DNA of 20,269 bases, taken from IMG/VR virus record IMGVR_UViG_3300020472_000215, positions 1 through 20,269 of that record; one strand, given 5' to 3'. Each line of letters begins with the position of its first letter. Position 1 is the first letter of the stretch. This document shows positions 7,940-14,802 of the stretch, one piece after another. A program made the position numbers and the translations under genes. The notes under the pieces were generated by a model, which searched no databases, was not told where the DNA came from, and saw only the letters and a list, made by a program, of their open reading frames with translations. The DNA comes from a virus.

Positions 7940-9295
7940 CTAATAAATTCTAATACCCGTTCCTCTTCCTGATCGAGCATATAAAGGATTGAACTCTCTC
8001 CAGATAACATAACCAAGTGCATCGTTCATGTGATCATACCCATTTTGCTTGTCGGGATCACCCGTTTTTTCGTCCCATGATTGTAACTCAAGAGTTTCCA
8101 CTAAGGCTCTGCAACGGGAGCTAATCTCCAACCTTGATTCTCCTTTGCCGTTACATAAAAGAGCTTGAACAGACGAGACTCTATCTTTGATTGCTGGATT
8201 CGATTTGGGACTTTGGTTCGTGAACCCATAACTTTCGAGTATGGATATATCGGTGCGTGTTGCATTTGTTGAACGGTTCCCTCCTGATGCGTCTGGATAG
8301 ACAAGAATTTTTCTTCTTGGATAGCGTCTAACCAACTCTTTCGCTAATGCGTCAGTGTCGTGAGCTTTCACAATTTCATCAATTATGACGAGCTTGTTTC
8401 CGTCCCGCACCGCTATGACGCAATTTGTATTCTGGATGTTGAAATCAATACCACAACGCAAAACTTCATCTTCGTAATTAGGCAATTTATCTTTTACATG
8501 AATGTCTCTTGAGAAACGATCATAGACTTGTCCTGTTGTTAGATTTGTAAATTGCCCTTCAAGATAAGCGGCTATTAATTGAGGTGGATAATTCTCTTTT
8601 AACGAATCAATAAAGCCTTCTGGAAGAAATGGATTATCGTATGAGCTGCCTCTTATCAAAGCAGTATCAGGTTTTGCTTCCTTTTCAAAAGTTTTAAAGC
8701 AATATCCATATCCCTCTGGAGTAGTAGAAACATAAAACTGCTGAATATTACCTGATCTCAATCTGGCAAGTGCCATTGTTTGCGCTTGTTCTGCGTCATA
8801 TTGTCCAACAGTATCTGCTTCGTCAAATCCAACCGCGCAGAGATTCTGACCTCTTAAGCGTTGATAAGTCAGGATCGTTCTAAGCAAAATCGTATGATTT
8901 CCTTCTTCAAAAATTAATTTGTATTCAGGCAAAGGCGACACTCGAAACTCATAAGGTATTTCCCACTGCTCCAGAAGCTCGTTAAAGGTACGAATTAAAA
9001 TATCTCTAAGCATCGGAGAAGTTGGCTCAAAGACAGCACTAACGAAACCAACATTCATTGCTGCCAAAATGCAAGCTTTAGAAACTAAAGCGTAAGTTTT
9101 ACCAGCTCCAAATCCACACACTAAAGCTATTTTACGATGTTCAATATCATCACAAAACAATTTTTGATGAGGCAATAAGCCTTCATAAATTCTTGAAATA
9201 ACTTCTTTGCTTGAAGGAGGAGTGTTAAAAGCAGCCTTTTCAGCAAAAGCCATTAACGGCTCGTTATCACATATCCCAGTAATTAAAGAAGTCAA
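7940..9295 (-). CDS. terL: Terminase large subunit
   Basis: A 451-residue packaging motor with ATPase and nuclease domains. The ATPase carries a Walker A-type CGFGAGKT (residues 60-67), Walker B with CAVGFDEAD (153-161, catalytic E159) and the coupling motif STTPEG (190-195). The RNase H-like nuclease shows GIDFN (D284), YPDASG (D336) and YDHMNDALGY (D421/D425), giving the usual acidic metal-binding triad. It cuts concatemers and translocates DNA into the procapsid through the portal encoded next. Its start overlaps the small terminase stop by four bases (ATGA). A 41-bp gap with no terminator separates it from the portal gene. Confidence 0.93.
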   Translation of the reverse strand: MTSLITGICDNEPLMAFAEKAAFNTPPSSKEVISRIYEGLLPHQKLFCDDIEHRKIALVCGFGAGKTYALVSKACILAAMNVGFVSAVFEPTSPMLRDILIRTFNELLEQWEIPYEFRVSPLPEYKLIFEEGNHTILLRTILTYQRLRGQNLCAVGFDEADTVGQYDAEQAQTMALARLRSGNIQQFYVSTTPEGYGYCFKTFEKEAKPDTALIRGSSYDNPFLPEGFIDSLKENYPPQLIAAYLEGQFTNLTTGQVYDRFSRDIHVKDKLPNYEDEVLRCGIDFNIQNTNCVIAVRDGNKLVIIDEIVKAHDTDALAKELVRRYPRRKILVYPDASGGNRSTNATRTDISILESYGFTNQSPKSNPAIKDRVSSVQALLCNGKGESRLEISSRCRALVETLELQSWDEKTGDPDKQNGYDHMNDALGYVIWREFNPLYARSGRGTGIRIY

Positions 9296-9633
9296 TTCAA
9301 ATCAAACCTTAATAACCGAGCCTGTAATTCCACAGCGCGTAAAGCTGCCTGATGATTACCACGTTTTGCTGCTTGAGATTCGTAATTTTGAAGACGGCTA
9401 AGGGCAGACAATAACCATTGTGGTCTCTCAATTTCAGAATCTAATTGAACCAGTATTCTTGCCCGTTTTATATAATTTTCTGCCTGTCTTAAACCAACAC
9501 TATAATTTTCCGAACAGTATTGAACGACCTGAGTTTTACTTTGACCGTTAATCAATAAGTTGTAGACAGAATTAACCCTGCAATCAATTTGTCTATCTGT
9601 TGCTTTTTTACCCATAGGCAAAATATAACTCAT
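9292..9633 (-). CDS. Terminase small subunit-like DNA-binding protein
   Basis: A 113-residue helical protein just upstream of the large terminase. Residues about 20-60 read as a helix-turn-helix unit (VYNLLINGQSKTQVVQYCSE then VGLRQAENYIKRARILV), followed by a helical oligomerisation region (RPQWLLSALSRLQNYESQ, AALRAVELQARLLR). This fits small terminases that recognise the packaging site and feed DNA to TerL. The start overlaps the upstream stop by four bases; an alternative in-frame ATG is at 9615. Assignment from HTH pattern and synteny. Confidence 0.75.
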   Translation of the reverse strand: MSYILPMGKKATDRQIDCRVNSVYNLLINGQSKTQVVQYCSENYSVGLRQAENYIKRARILVQLDSEIERPQWLLSALSRLQNYESQAAKRGNHQAALRAVELQARLLRFDLN

Positions 9634-9848
9634 TCATTAGATAAAGGCTTAAGGTCAGCTTCTTCAGCGCAATTGAGGATGTCAGCAATTCTTACAAGAT
9701 ATTGAGTTAAACCAGCAATAACTTCAGGATCTACTCGTTCACCATCGTCAATAGCATTATCAAGGATTGCATCCGCAACATGTTCAGATTGAGCGAGGAG
9801 AAGGATAAGACGATCAACAACAGGTTGATTCTTTTTTGAGACGTGCAT
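9630..9848 (-). CDS. Small acidic leading protein of the packaging operon, unknown
   Basis: A 72-residue, acidic, helical protein (VVDRLILLLAQSEHVADAIL, then ERVDPEVIAGLTQYLVRIADIL) at the head of the late minus-strand operon. It overlaps the small terminase start by four bases (ATGA). No domain is recognised. It is the first gene after the motif-rich intergenic region, so its upstream DNA must hold the operon's control signals. There is no Shine-Dalgarno before its ATG. It could be a packaging accessory or a regulator. Confidence 0.6.
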   Translation of the reverse strand: MHVSKKNQPVVDRLILLLAQSEHVADAILDNAIDDGERVDPEVIAGLTQYLVRIADILNCAEEADLKPLSNE

Positions 9849-9870
9849 GAGACAGAAATGAGATTAGATA

Positions 9871-10103
9871 GTGTTCCCACGTTCCTACTGTGTACCACCT
9901 TTCTTACACACTTACCTAAGCTATATATATACCCCTTATATACCTATTCTTATATTTATATATAAAAACATAGGAACAGAGGGAACATATAAAGAGAAGA
10001 GAGGTGTACCAAGGAGTTTGAGCGTTCCCACCCTTAGGAACGGAGGAGGGAACAGGAGGGAACTTACGACTTTTGCAAGTTCCAAACCCATTTGGGTGTT
10101 CCC
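9871..10103. repeat. Cluster of ten GTTCC/GGAAC motifs with AT-rich core
   Basis: The pentamer GTTCC or its complement starts at 9873, 9881, 9973, 9982, 10024, 10037, 10049, 10059, 10079 and 10098. Chance would give less than one in this length. Several are paired at 8-10 bp spacing (9873/9881, 9973/9982, 10049/10059). CGTTCC at 10023-10028 and GGAACG at 10037-10042 form an inverted repeat. The middle (about 9920-9975) is alternating A/T (tatatata). The last two copies lie inside the 3' end of the primase gene. No convincing gene lies in the gap 9849-10063. The layout fits iterons/operators or a replication origin; function is inferred. Confidence 0.55.
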
Positions 10104-12106
10104 TCAACTCTTTTTTTCTTTCTCTCGTACTTCAAACTTTTGAGAATAGATGAGACAGTCATGGTGTCCGATTTTGTTTGACGTTCCACTGGTTTTTCAA
10201 TGGCTTCGATAAGTAGTTTTTCAATAGTTACATCCGTACTTTGATTAACAGGATTATTTAACCATTGACTGATAACAGTTAACCAAGGCGAATCAACCAT
10301 ATAACCTAAATTTTCTTTTTCTATTTGGTTTTCCTGTTCAAAGGTTAGGAAATGTGCCTCCTTATTTTTCCAGGCATGAACGGCTGCGGCCCATATCGAA
10401 TCACGTTCTAATTGAAGCCCATCAAGATCAATAGATTCAACGGTGCAAGGGATAACATGAAAGCGGCGGTTGCCAGTGTCATCAAATAACAGACCTGATT
10501 CTTTATTAGAAGATCCAACAATAATTCCACGGCGCGGCCATTCTTCTACAGCTTTACCGTAAGGAACCCGTAAGAAATCTGTAGAGCGCGATAAAAAAGA
10601 CTTAATATGGCCAGCATGTTTTCTAGATGTCACGCTGTCCAATTCGGCCCATTCCATTCCCCATGACTTATGTAAAATTAATATCGAATCTTTCGAGGAA
10701 ATATCGTCAAGAGCGTCCGAGAAAAAGGGGCCAAAGACCGTACTCCAAAAGGAGGATTTTTTTATCCCCTGCCGACCTTGAAGAACAGTTGCGGTATCGT
10801 GCTTACAGCCAGGAAGATATACACGTCTCACGGCGTTTATCAGAGTTACCTTAAGCATTGCATCGTAAATTGTTGGTTCACCAATGGATGCGTCTTGCGG
10901 TCTAAGATATGTTGTTGCTAATTGTTCGATGTAAGTAGGTTCAACTTCAGAAGAAACGTGATCTAAATAAAGTTTTACGGGATCATATTGATTTTCATGC
11001 GCGACCTTAAGCAGACAATCAATCGCCATTTGCTTTTCGACTTTAAATCCAAGCTCGGCGAGCATTAGGTAAAAGAGTTCAATATTTTTTATAACTGCAC
11101 CGTCCATTTCGATTGAGTGTGAAAAAGTATTGAAACGAATTTCTTGTTTTGATTTACGAAGGAATGAAATTAACTCTTGTGATGTGAGCTGTTCAAGTTT
11201 TGAAGGGATCGGAGTTGTTTGCTCTTCTTGAACAGGAACAACAGAATCAGGAAAAACGCGAGGAGGAGAAGTCCACCCATCTTCTTTAGCAAATTTCTGA
11301 AGAGTACCTAGAGAGATGCCAGAGCGTTTAAAGGAATCCCATTTCTTTGCACATTCGCCTGGTTTGTATTTGCTGTTTTTCTGAGACAGGTCTTCCCAAT
11401 CTGCAAGAAGTGAATCACCTGCGGAGTGAGCTGCCATTCCAATTTTGATCCATTGGTCGTAGTCATCAACGCGGTTGGGATTAATTGATTGAAGAAGCGA
11501 ACGGGCTTTATCTATATCTGAGTTAAAAGCTTCAACGGGTACAGGCTTCGCTTTCTTCCTTGATGGCTCCATCATCTTTTGAATAATGGTTAAGGGAGCT
11601 TCTGCTATTTCAAGATCAGAAGGTGAGCGTCCATCCATCCACCTATAGCCGTCAGTCGTTGGATGCTTACCACAGACAATAGATTGTGCTCCATCCCATC
11701 GGAGTTCGATTTGTTCAACGGAGCCGTCAGAATCTTTAACACCTGTTTGAAATTTGCGTGTTTTAATCTTCGGCCAATATTTCTCAGGAACTTTGTAGAT
11801 GAGTTGAAAGCGACCAACCCGTCCTGAAGTAACCATCCAAGAAGGAGGCAAAGAGCCAATAGAAAAACCCCATTCGGTAAGAACTTCTGAAGCGGATTTA
11901 CCATCATGATCGAGGAAGAGAAGACCGCCGCTAGGAGTTCCGCAGCAAACACCAATACCAGTTGATCGACCTGCTGTAATTTCTTTGAAGAGTTGCGCTC
12001 TTGTTAAAGGATTGTTCTGCCAATCATTTTGATAGGGGCGTTTATTTTGAACGGCGACAAAACCCCAGTCCTTCGGCAAGCGAAGAATTTCATCTTTTAT
12101 TGTCAT
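10064..12106 (-). CDS. Primase-polymerase / VapE-type helicase fusion
   Basis: A 680-residue replication protein with three parts. Residues 1-180 are a bifunctional primase-polymerase domain: GIGVCCGTPSGG, the acidic pair in LFLDHDG (D66, D68), and the histidine of CGKHPTTDGYRW (H148). Residues about 198-275 match the primase C-terminal PriCT-2 helix set (YDQWIKIGMAAHS, ECAKKWDSFK). Residues about 405-600 are a VapE-type AAA/helicase domain with Walker A GRQGIKKSS (443-452), MEWAELD (484-490), the sensor-like GSSN (531-534) and a GNRRF arginine finger (545-549). It likely primes and unwinds phage DNA. The start lies 4 bp after the RHH-like gene's stop, suggesting co-transcription from the divergent promoter at 12340. 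Confidence 0.88.
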   Translation of the reverse strand: MTIKDEILRLPKDWGFVAVQNKRPYQNDWQNNPLTRAQLFKEITAGRSTGIGVCCGTPSGGLLFLDHDGKSASEVLTEWGFSIGSLPPSWMVTSGRVGRFQLIYKVPEKYWPKIKTRKFQTGVKDSDGSVEQIELRWDGAQSIVCGKHPTTDGYRWMDGRSPSDLEIAEAPLTIIQKMMEPSRKKAKPVPVEAFNSDIDKARSLLQSINPNRVDDYDQWIKIGMAAHSAGDSLLADWEDLSQKNSKYKPGECAKKWDSFKRSGISLGTLQKFAKEDGWTSPPRVFPDSVVPVQEEQTTPIPSKLEQLTSQELISFLRKSKQEIRFNTFSHSIEMDGAVIKNIELFYLMLAELGFKVEKQMAIDCLLKVAHENQYDPVKLYLDHVSSEVEPTYIEQLATTYLRPQDASIGEPTIYDAMLKVTLINAVRRVYLPGCKHDTATVLQGRQGIKKSSFWSTVFGPFFSDALDDISSKDSILILHKSWGMEWAELDSVTSRKHAGHIKSFLSRSTDFLRVPYGKAVEEWPRRGIIVGSSNKESGLLFDDTGNRRFHVIPCTVESIDLDGLQLERDSIWAAAVHAWKNKEAHFLTFEQENQIEKENLGYMVDSPWLTVISQWLNNPVNQSTDVTIEKLLIEAIEKPVERQTKSDTMTVSSILKSLKYERKKKRVEGTPKWVWNLQKS

Positions 12107-12110
12107 TGGA

Positions 12111-12287
12111 TTATCTAGTTAGCTGAGATTCGTAAGCATCAAGCTCTTTTTTCGTCATTGCATGACGGATGATTGTTCTAATAAAACCAGCTCTAGAAAG
12201 TTCGGGCGGTTTATTTTCGTCTAACCATTTTATCTGAGTAGTTGTGAGCTGAGTGTTGATTGTCTTCAGTTCTGTTTCTAAGTCCAC
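12111..12287 (-). CDS. Ribbon-helix-helix-like small DNA-binding protein
   Basis: A 58-residue ORF with a GTG start (no ATG is available upstream before an in-frame stop): it begins VDLETELKTINTQLTTTQIKWLDE and continues PPELSRAGFIRTIIRHAM. The pattern of a short strand, LTTTQIKWLDE helix, then SRAGFIRTIIRHAM helix matches ribbon-helix-helix repressors and antitoxin-type regulators. It lies 4 bp before the primase gene and is the promoter-proximal gene of that unit, next to overlapping divergent promoters, so autoregulation of that region is plausible. No Shine-Dalgarno is present; ACAACCCC ends two bases before the GTG. DNA binding is inferred. Confidence 0.6.
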   Translation of the reverse strand: MDLETELKTINTQLTTTQIKWLDENKPPELSRAGFIRTIIRHAMTKKELDAYESQLTR

Positions 12288-12292
12288 TGGGG

Positions 12293-12320
12293 TTGTTTTT
12301 GTAGTAGATATGTGTAAGAT
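12293..12320 (+). promoter_or_regulatory. Putative plus-strand promoter of the DnaX-like/SNF2 operon
   Basis: TTGTTT (12293-12298) and TAAGAT (12315-12320) are spaced by 16 bases. The -35 is weak. Its -10 overlaps the -10 of the opposing promoter, so the two would compete for polymerase. Confidence 0.35.
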
Positions 12321-12343
12321 ACCACTAAATCCAACCCCGTCAA
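12316..12343 (-). promoter_or_regulatory. Putative minus-strand promoter of the RHH/primase unit
   Basis: On the minus strand TTGACG (12343-12338) and TATCTT (12321-12316) are spaced by 16 bases, a near-consensus sigma70 pair. Transcription would start about 20 bases before the GTG of the RHH-like gene. The -35 overlaps the CCAACCCC element that precedes the opposite gene. Confidence 0.45.
12326..12338 (+). promoter_or_regulatory. TAAATCCAACCCC start-proximal element (copy 1)
   Basis: This 13-base element ends eight bases before the ATG at 12347, where no Shine-Dalgarno sequence is present. The same 13 bases at the same distance precede the ATG at 14886. The CCAACCCC core or a one-base variant recurs before starts at 15384, 15557, 16857 and 17680. 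It may be a leader-RNA translation element or a protein-binding site; both are inferences. Confidence 0.5.
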
Positions 12344-12346
12344 CAA

Positions 12347-12628
12347 ATGAAACTGTTTAAAGGCGATCTTGATGAAACATGGTCACGGATCATCGCTATG
12401 CTTGAGCTTCCTTCGACAAAGATGCTGTTAAGCGAGCAAGGTAAGTTACTTTCAATCAAGAAAGAAGGAATATTATTTTGGAAAAAATGCACGATTGAAG
12501 TCGCGATAAGCAGTAAATGGATCAATATGATTCAATCACGAAAATATCTTATTGAAGAAGCATGTAGAAGAGCAATTGGGATCAGAAGGGTCAAGGTCGA
12601 ATTAATCCAGCAGTCGGAAGTCAGATGA
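12347..12628 (+). CDS. Stand-alone DnaX (Pol III tau) C-terminal domain-like protein, copy 1
   Basis: A 93-residue protein with TWSRIIAMLELPSTKMLLSE, GKLLSIK, AISSKWINMIQSRKYLIEEA and VKVELIQ. As I recall it, the C-terminal domain of the DnaX tau subunit of marine cyanobacteria shows the same pattern (ELPSTRMLLSQQ, then NWM.MVQSRLPLLEKA and a final V.V.LE strand). In bacteria this domain links the clamp loader to the Pol III alpha subunit. A free copy could recruit or divert the host replicase. It leads the operon with the SNF2 helicase and VRR-NUC, and the following gene looks like a diverged second copy. There is no Shine-Dalgarno; the 13-base CCAACCCC element precedes it. Confidence 0.6.
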   Translation: MKLFKGDLDETWSRIIAMLELPSTKMLLSEQGKLLSIKKEGILFWKKCTIEVAISSKWINMIQSRKYLIEEACRRAIGIRRVKVELIQQSEVR

Positions 12629-12906
12629 ATTTATCAAAGTTTGAGAAAGAGGAATTATGGAAAGCAATTTGCTCTTCAGGCTCTTTTTCCACAAGGTTGT
12701 CAATGATAACGGATTGCAATCTTGTTTCTATGGATCTTCTAAAACCGTGGGGTTTCGATGATGAAACTTATAGCGTCTGGAGAAGCTACAAATTAGATAT
12801 AGAAATTATGAATGAATTTGCTGATCAATCGAAAATCACTGAAGCCTGTAAGACAGGACTTGAGAGCAAACACGTCAACATTACTTTTATAGAGAAATGG
12901 AATTAA
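12625..12906 (+). CDS. Diverged second DnaX-tau-like domain protein
   Basis: Also 93 residues, overlapping copy 1 by four bases (ATGA) and preceded by GGAAG. The same landmarks occur in the same order: ELWKAI, then FSTRLSMITDCNLVSMD (compare PSTKMLLSEQGKLLSIK in copy 1), an insertion, KLDIEIMNEFADQSKITEAC (compare SSKWINMIQSRKYLIEEAC) and a final strand HVNITFIEKW. The match is weak but collinear over the full length, which suggests a tandem duplication followed by rapid divergence. The two products may form a pair. The role is unknown; binding to the host polymerase alpha subunit is the simplest idea. Alternatively it is an unrelated small helical protein. Confidence 0.5.
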   Translation: MNLSKFEKEELWKAICSSGSFSTRLSMITDCNLVSMDLLKPWGFDDETYSVWRSYKLDIEIMNEFADQSKITEACKTGLESKHVNITFIEKWN

Positions 12907-14177
12907 GAAGATACCAAAAAGAAGCAGCGGATAAGCTGTACCACCTTTTGTGGAGTACCCAATTTGCTTATCTCAGCGGCGAAGTCCGCACTGGAAAGAC
13001 TTTAACGGCTCTCTCATTGCTACCGCGCCTTGGAATCCAACGGTGCTTGCTGGTTACAAAGAAAAAAGCAATCCCAAGCATTGAAAAAGATGCCAAAGCT
13101 TTAGGGTTGCAGGATCGGGTAATGATTATTAATTATGAACGGCTGCCCAAGTTTAAATATACGTTTTGGCAGTTATTGATTGTGGATGAAGCACATTGCA
13201 TCGGTGCATATCCAAAACCAAGCGGGCGTTGGCGAAATTTAAGGCAGATGAGTTATGAGAAAGTCTTGTTAATGTCTGGTACCCCATCACCAGAGTCATA
13301 CAGCCAGCTCTATCATCAGCTAACTCTACATAGACCCGTTTGGGCGCATTATAAAAACTTCTATGAATGGGCTAAGAAAGGTTATGTCGATATTGGCGAG
13401 AAATATATAGGAACAGGCCAAACGGTGAACGATTTTTCCAACGCTAATAAAGAACTAATTTTGAAAGATATTGAGCCTTACATGGTGAGGATGACCCAAA
13501 AAGATGCAGGGTTTGAAACCAAGATTGAAGAAGCTGTTCGATATGTAGAGATGAACGAAACAACGTATGGATTAGCCCAAGATATTATTGACGATGGAAT
13601 ATCTACTCTTGAAGGTCAAACAATTCTTGCCGATACAGGGGCCAAAAAACTAAGCAAATTAAAGCAGCTTTATTGTGGAACGGTTATTCCAGAAGAAAGC
13701 GGTAAGGGAATTATTTTTGATCGGTCAAAAGCTGAGTACATCAAACAACGATATGGCAAACATAAGATTGCAATTATGTACTGCTATGAAGCAGAACGAA
13801 AAATGCTCTATGAAGCGTTTCCTAATGCAACCGATAGTCCAGAAGAATTTAATGCAAACAAGGATGCAGTTTTTATTGGGCAGGTAAGATCCAGCCGTGA
13901 AGGAGTGAATTTAAGTAGTGCAACGTATTTGCTGTTCCTTGGCGTAGATTTTTCTGCGCTCTCTTACATCCAATCTAGAGATCGCGCAAGCTTTCTTGGA
14001 AGACAGATTGCCCCTAAGATTAGGTATGTATTTGCGGTGGACGGAATTGAAACTCGAATTTTTAAAACAGTCCGAGAAAAAGAAAATTTCACGATCAGTC
14101 ATTACAACAAAATTAGAATCGAATTATCAAGCGAAGCTGGTGAAAAAATACGAGAAAGACGGATGGGAAGTTATTAA
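12897..14177 (+). CDS. SNF2/superfamily 2 DNA helicase
   Basis: A 426-residue helicase. Motif I is GEVRTGKT (residues 28-35), motif II VDEAH (96-100), motif III SGTP (127-130), motif V GVNLSSA (336-342), and a motif VI-like QSRDRAS (359-365). The N-terminal LRRYQKEAADKL is the Q-like motif of SNF2-type enzymes. It is short and lacks chromatin-remodelling extensions, as is usual for phage versions found beside VRR-NUC nucleases in replication or recombination modules. It overlaps the preceding gene by ten bases. Its last roughly 25 codons overlap the VRR-NUC gene in the +1 frame. Confidence 0.88.
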   Translation: MELRRYQKEAADKLYHLLWSTQFAYLSGEVRTGKTLTALSLLPRLGIQRCLLVTKKKAIPSIEKDAKALGLQDRVMIINYERLPKFKYTFWQLLIVDEAHCIGAYPKPSGRWRNLRQMSYEKVLLMSGTPSPESYSQLYHQLTLHRPVWAHYKNFYEWAKKGYVDIGEKYIGTGQTVNDFSNANKELILKDIEPYMVRMTQKDAGFETKIEEAVRYVEMNETTYGLAQDIIDDGISTLEGQTILADTGAKKLSKLKQLYCGTVIPEESGKGIIFDRSKAEYIKQRYGKHKIAIMYCYEAERKMLYEAFPNATDSPEEFNANKDAVFIGQVRSSREGVNLSSATYLLFLGVDFSALSYIQSRDRASFLGRQIAPKIRYVFAVDGIETRIFKTVREKENFTISHYNKIRIELSSEAGEKIRERRMGSY

Positions 14178-14352
14178 ACTTTTAAAGACAAATAAAAATG
14201 GCTATCCTGATCTGCTATTGCTTAAACCAAATGAAGTGCGATTTGTAGAGGTAAAGGCACTAAAAGGACGTTTAAGTAAGATTCAGGAATATCGAATAAA
14301 AGATCTACGCTCTAAAGGCTTTCCCGTTGAAGTTGCCAGATCGCCTGATTAA
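14101..14352 (+). CDS. VRR-NUC domain nuclease (start uncertain)
   Basis: A VRR-NUC (PD-(D/E)XK superfamily) protein: ESNYQAKLVKKYEKDGWEVI, then NKNGYPDLLLLKPNEVRFVEVKA, with the metal-binding D and ExK of the fold, and QEYRIKDLRSKGFPVEV. The full domain begins within a few residues of 14101. No ATG, GTG or TTG occurs there. The choice is ATT at 14101, giving a natural-looking MTTKLESNYQAKL, or ATG at 13996 with a 35-residue extension coded inside the helicase gene, or a +1 frameshift from the helicase. I give the ATT start because the domain needs no more. These nucleases act on branched or flapped DNA, often with SNF2 helicases. Confidence 0.72.
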   Translation: MTTKLESNYQAKLVKKYEKDGWEVIKLLKTNKNGYPDLLLLKPNEVRFVEVKALKGRLSKIQEYRIKDLRSKGFPVEVARSPD

Positions 14353-14419
14353 GTTAATATTTTGATACATGGGATGGAAATGTTCCCCATCACCTCACCC
14401 CATGTAACTAGAGAGAAGT

Positions 14420-14442
14420 AAGGGTAGTTAGTAGCTGCCCTT
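14420..14442. terminator. Hairpin at the convergent end of the helicase/nuclease operon
   Basis: AAGGGTAG (14420-14427) pairs with CTGCCCTT (14435-14442), one G-U, around a 7-base loop, followed by ATTTCA. The U-run is poor, so termination is probably modest. It lies between the plus-strand VRR-NUC gene and the minus-strand SAP-like ORF and could serve both. Confidence 0.45.
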
Positions 14443-14620
14443 ATTTCATGCTCGCAATTATTCTATCGACTAAAACAGTTTTCTTCACATGACTCGTGGT
14501 ATCTGCTAACGGTTGTAACTGTCTGTTGGAAAGCTGCATAAGGCCAGCTCTGAAACCTTGAAGACCAACAGGACTGCGATAAACGAAGGGAGCACCAAAG
14601 AAATCTAGTAATTGTTTCAT
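14441..14620 (-). CDS. Small protein with SAP-like C-terminus
   Basis: A 59-residue ORF: MKQLLDFFGAPFVYRSP at the start, then LMQLSNRQLQPLADTTSHVKKTVLVDRIIA. The second half follows the SAP helix-extended loop-helix spacing (LSxxxLxxLAxxxxxxKKxxLVxxI), a small DNA-binding motif. The frame stays open further upstream but that part is proline- and leucine-rich and overlaps the promoter repeats, so the ATG at 14620 is preferred. No Shine-Dalgarno is seen. It is the only minus-strand gene between plus-strand units here, and the hairpin at its 3' end supports a convergent gene. It may still be fortuitous. Confidence 0.4.
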   Translation of the reverse strand: MKQLLDFFGAPFVYRSPVGLQGFRAGLMQLSNRQLQPLADTTSHVKKTVLVDRIIASMK

Positions 14621-14624
14621 TTCG

Positions 14625-14664
14625 TTAAGAGAGGTGTGCAGGGATGTATAGGCATGTATATAAT
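14625..14664 (+). promoter_or_regulatory. Promoter/operator A with three 10-bp-phased repeats
   Basis: TTAAGA (14625-14630), a 16-base spacer and TATAGG (14647-14652) align base for base with promoter C at 15333. A second -10, TATAAT, is at 14659-14664. Heptamers GTGTGCA, ATGTATA and ATGTATA start at 14635?/14644/14654-type 10-bp steps (GTGTGCAGGG, ATGTATAGGC, ATGTATATAA). This is the longest of three copies of a promoter family in the window; the phased repeats suggest one regulator bound along one face of the helix. Confidence 0.5.
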
Positions 14665-14802
14665 AAAGGAGTAACGGGCGGAACCGAGGGAGACATCCTC
14701 GGAAAGCTCCCGAACCTTCCTCCACTGTCGGAGGCGGCACTAAGACCTCGAATCCTTTGGAGATTTAGGGCAGTAAGACCGAACAAGGTTGGCAACTGGT
14801 AG
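14644..14802 (+). CDS. Possible microprotein, start and reality uncertain
   Basis: The frame reads VYNKGVTGGTEGDILGKLPN, then LPPLSEAALRPRILWRFRAV and RPNKVGNW, ending at TAG directly followed by TGA. The composition looks protein-like (ordered Pro, Leu and Arg pattern), and the G+C content is above that of the surroundings. The first ATG (14644) lies within the promoter repeats, upstream of the better -10, so a transcript starting downstream would lack it; AAAGGAG at 14665-14671 is followed by no standard start. After the double stop the frame reads SPTRDLVAPARTKIRIAT, so this could be the remnant of a longer gene. Alternatively the stretch is a structured leader: CCGAGG/CCTCGG and CCTCC/GGAGG hairpins occur in it. 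Confidence 0.35.
   Translation: MYRHVYNKGVTGGTEGDILGKLPNLPPLSEAALRPRILWRFRAVRPNKVGNW

Noticed and set aside
9961-10063. CRISPR-like array from the repeated GGGAAC units.
   Set aside because: Repeats are only 5-8 bases and irregularly spaced, with no spacer-sized units and no cas genes.
9871-10143. 90-codon plus-strand frame in the AT-rich intergenic region.
   Set aside because: It is rich in Tyr/Ile from the TATA tract, crosses the repeat cluster and the 3' end of the primase gene, and has no ribosome site.
14680-14760. tRNA-like T-loop similarity around CCTCGAATCC.
   Set aside because: The T-arm stem does not pair and no acceptor, D or anticodon arm can be drawn at proper distances.
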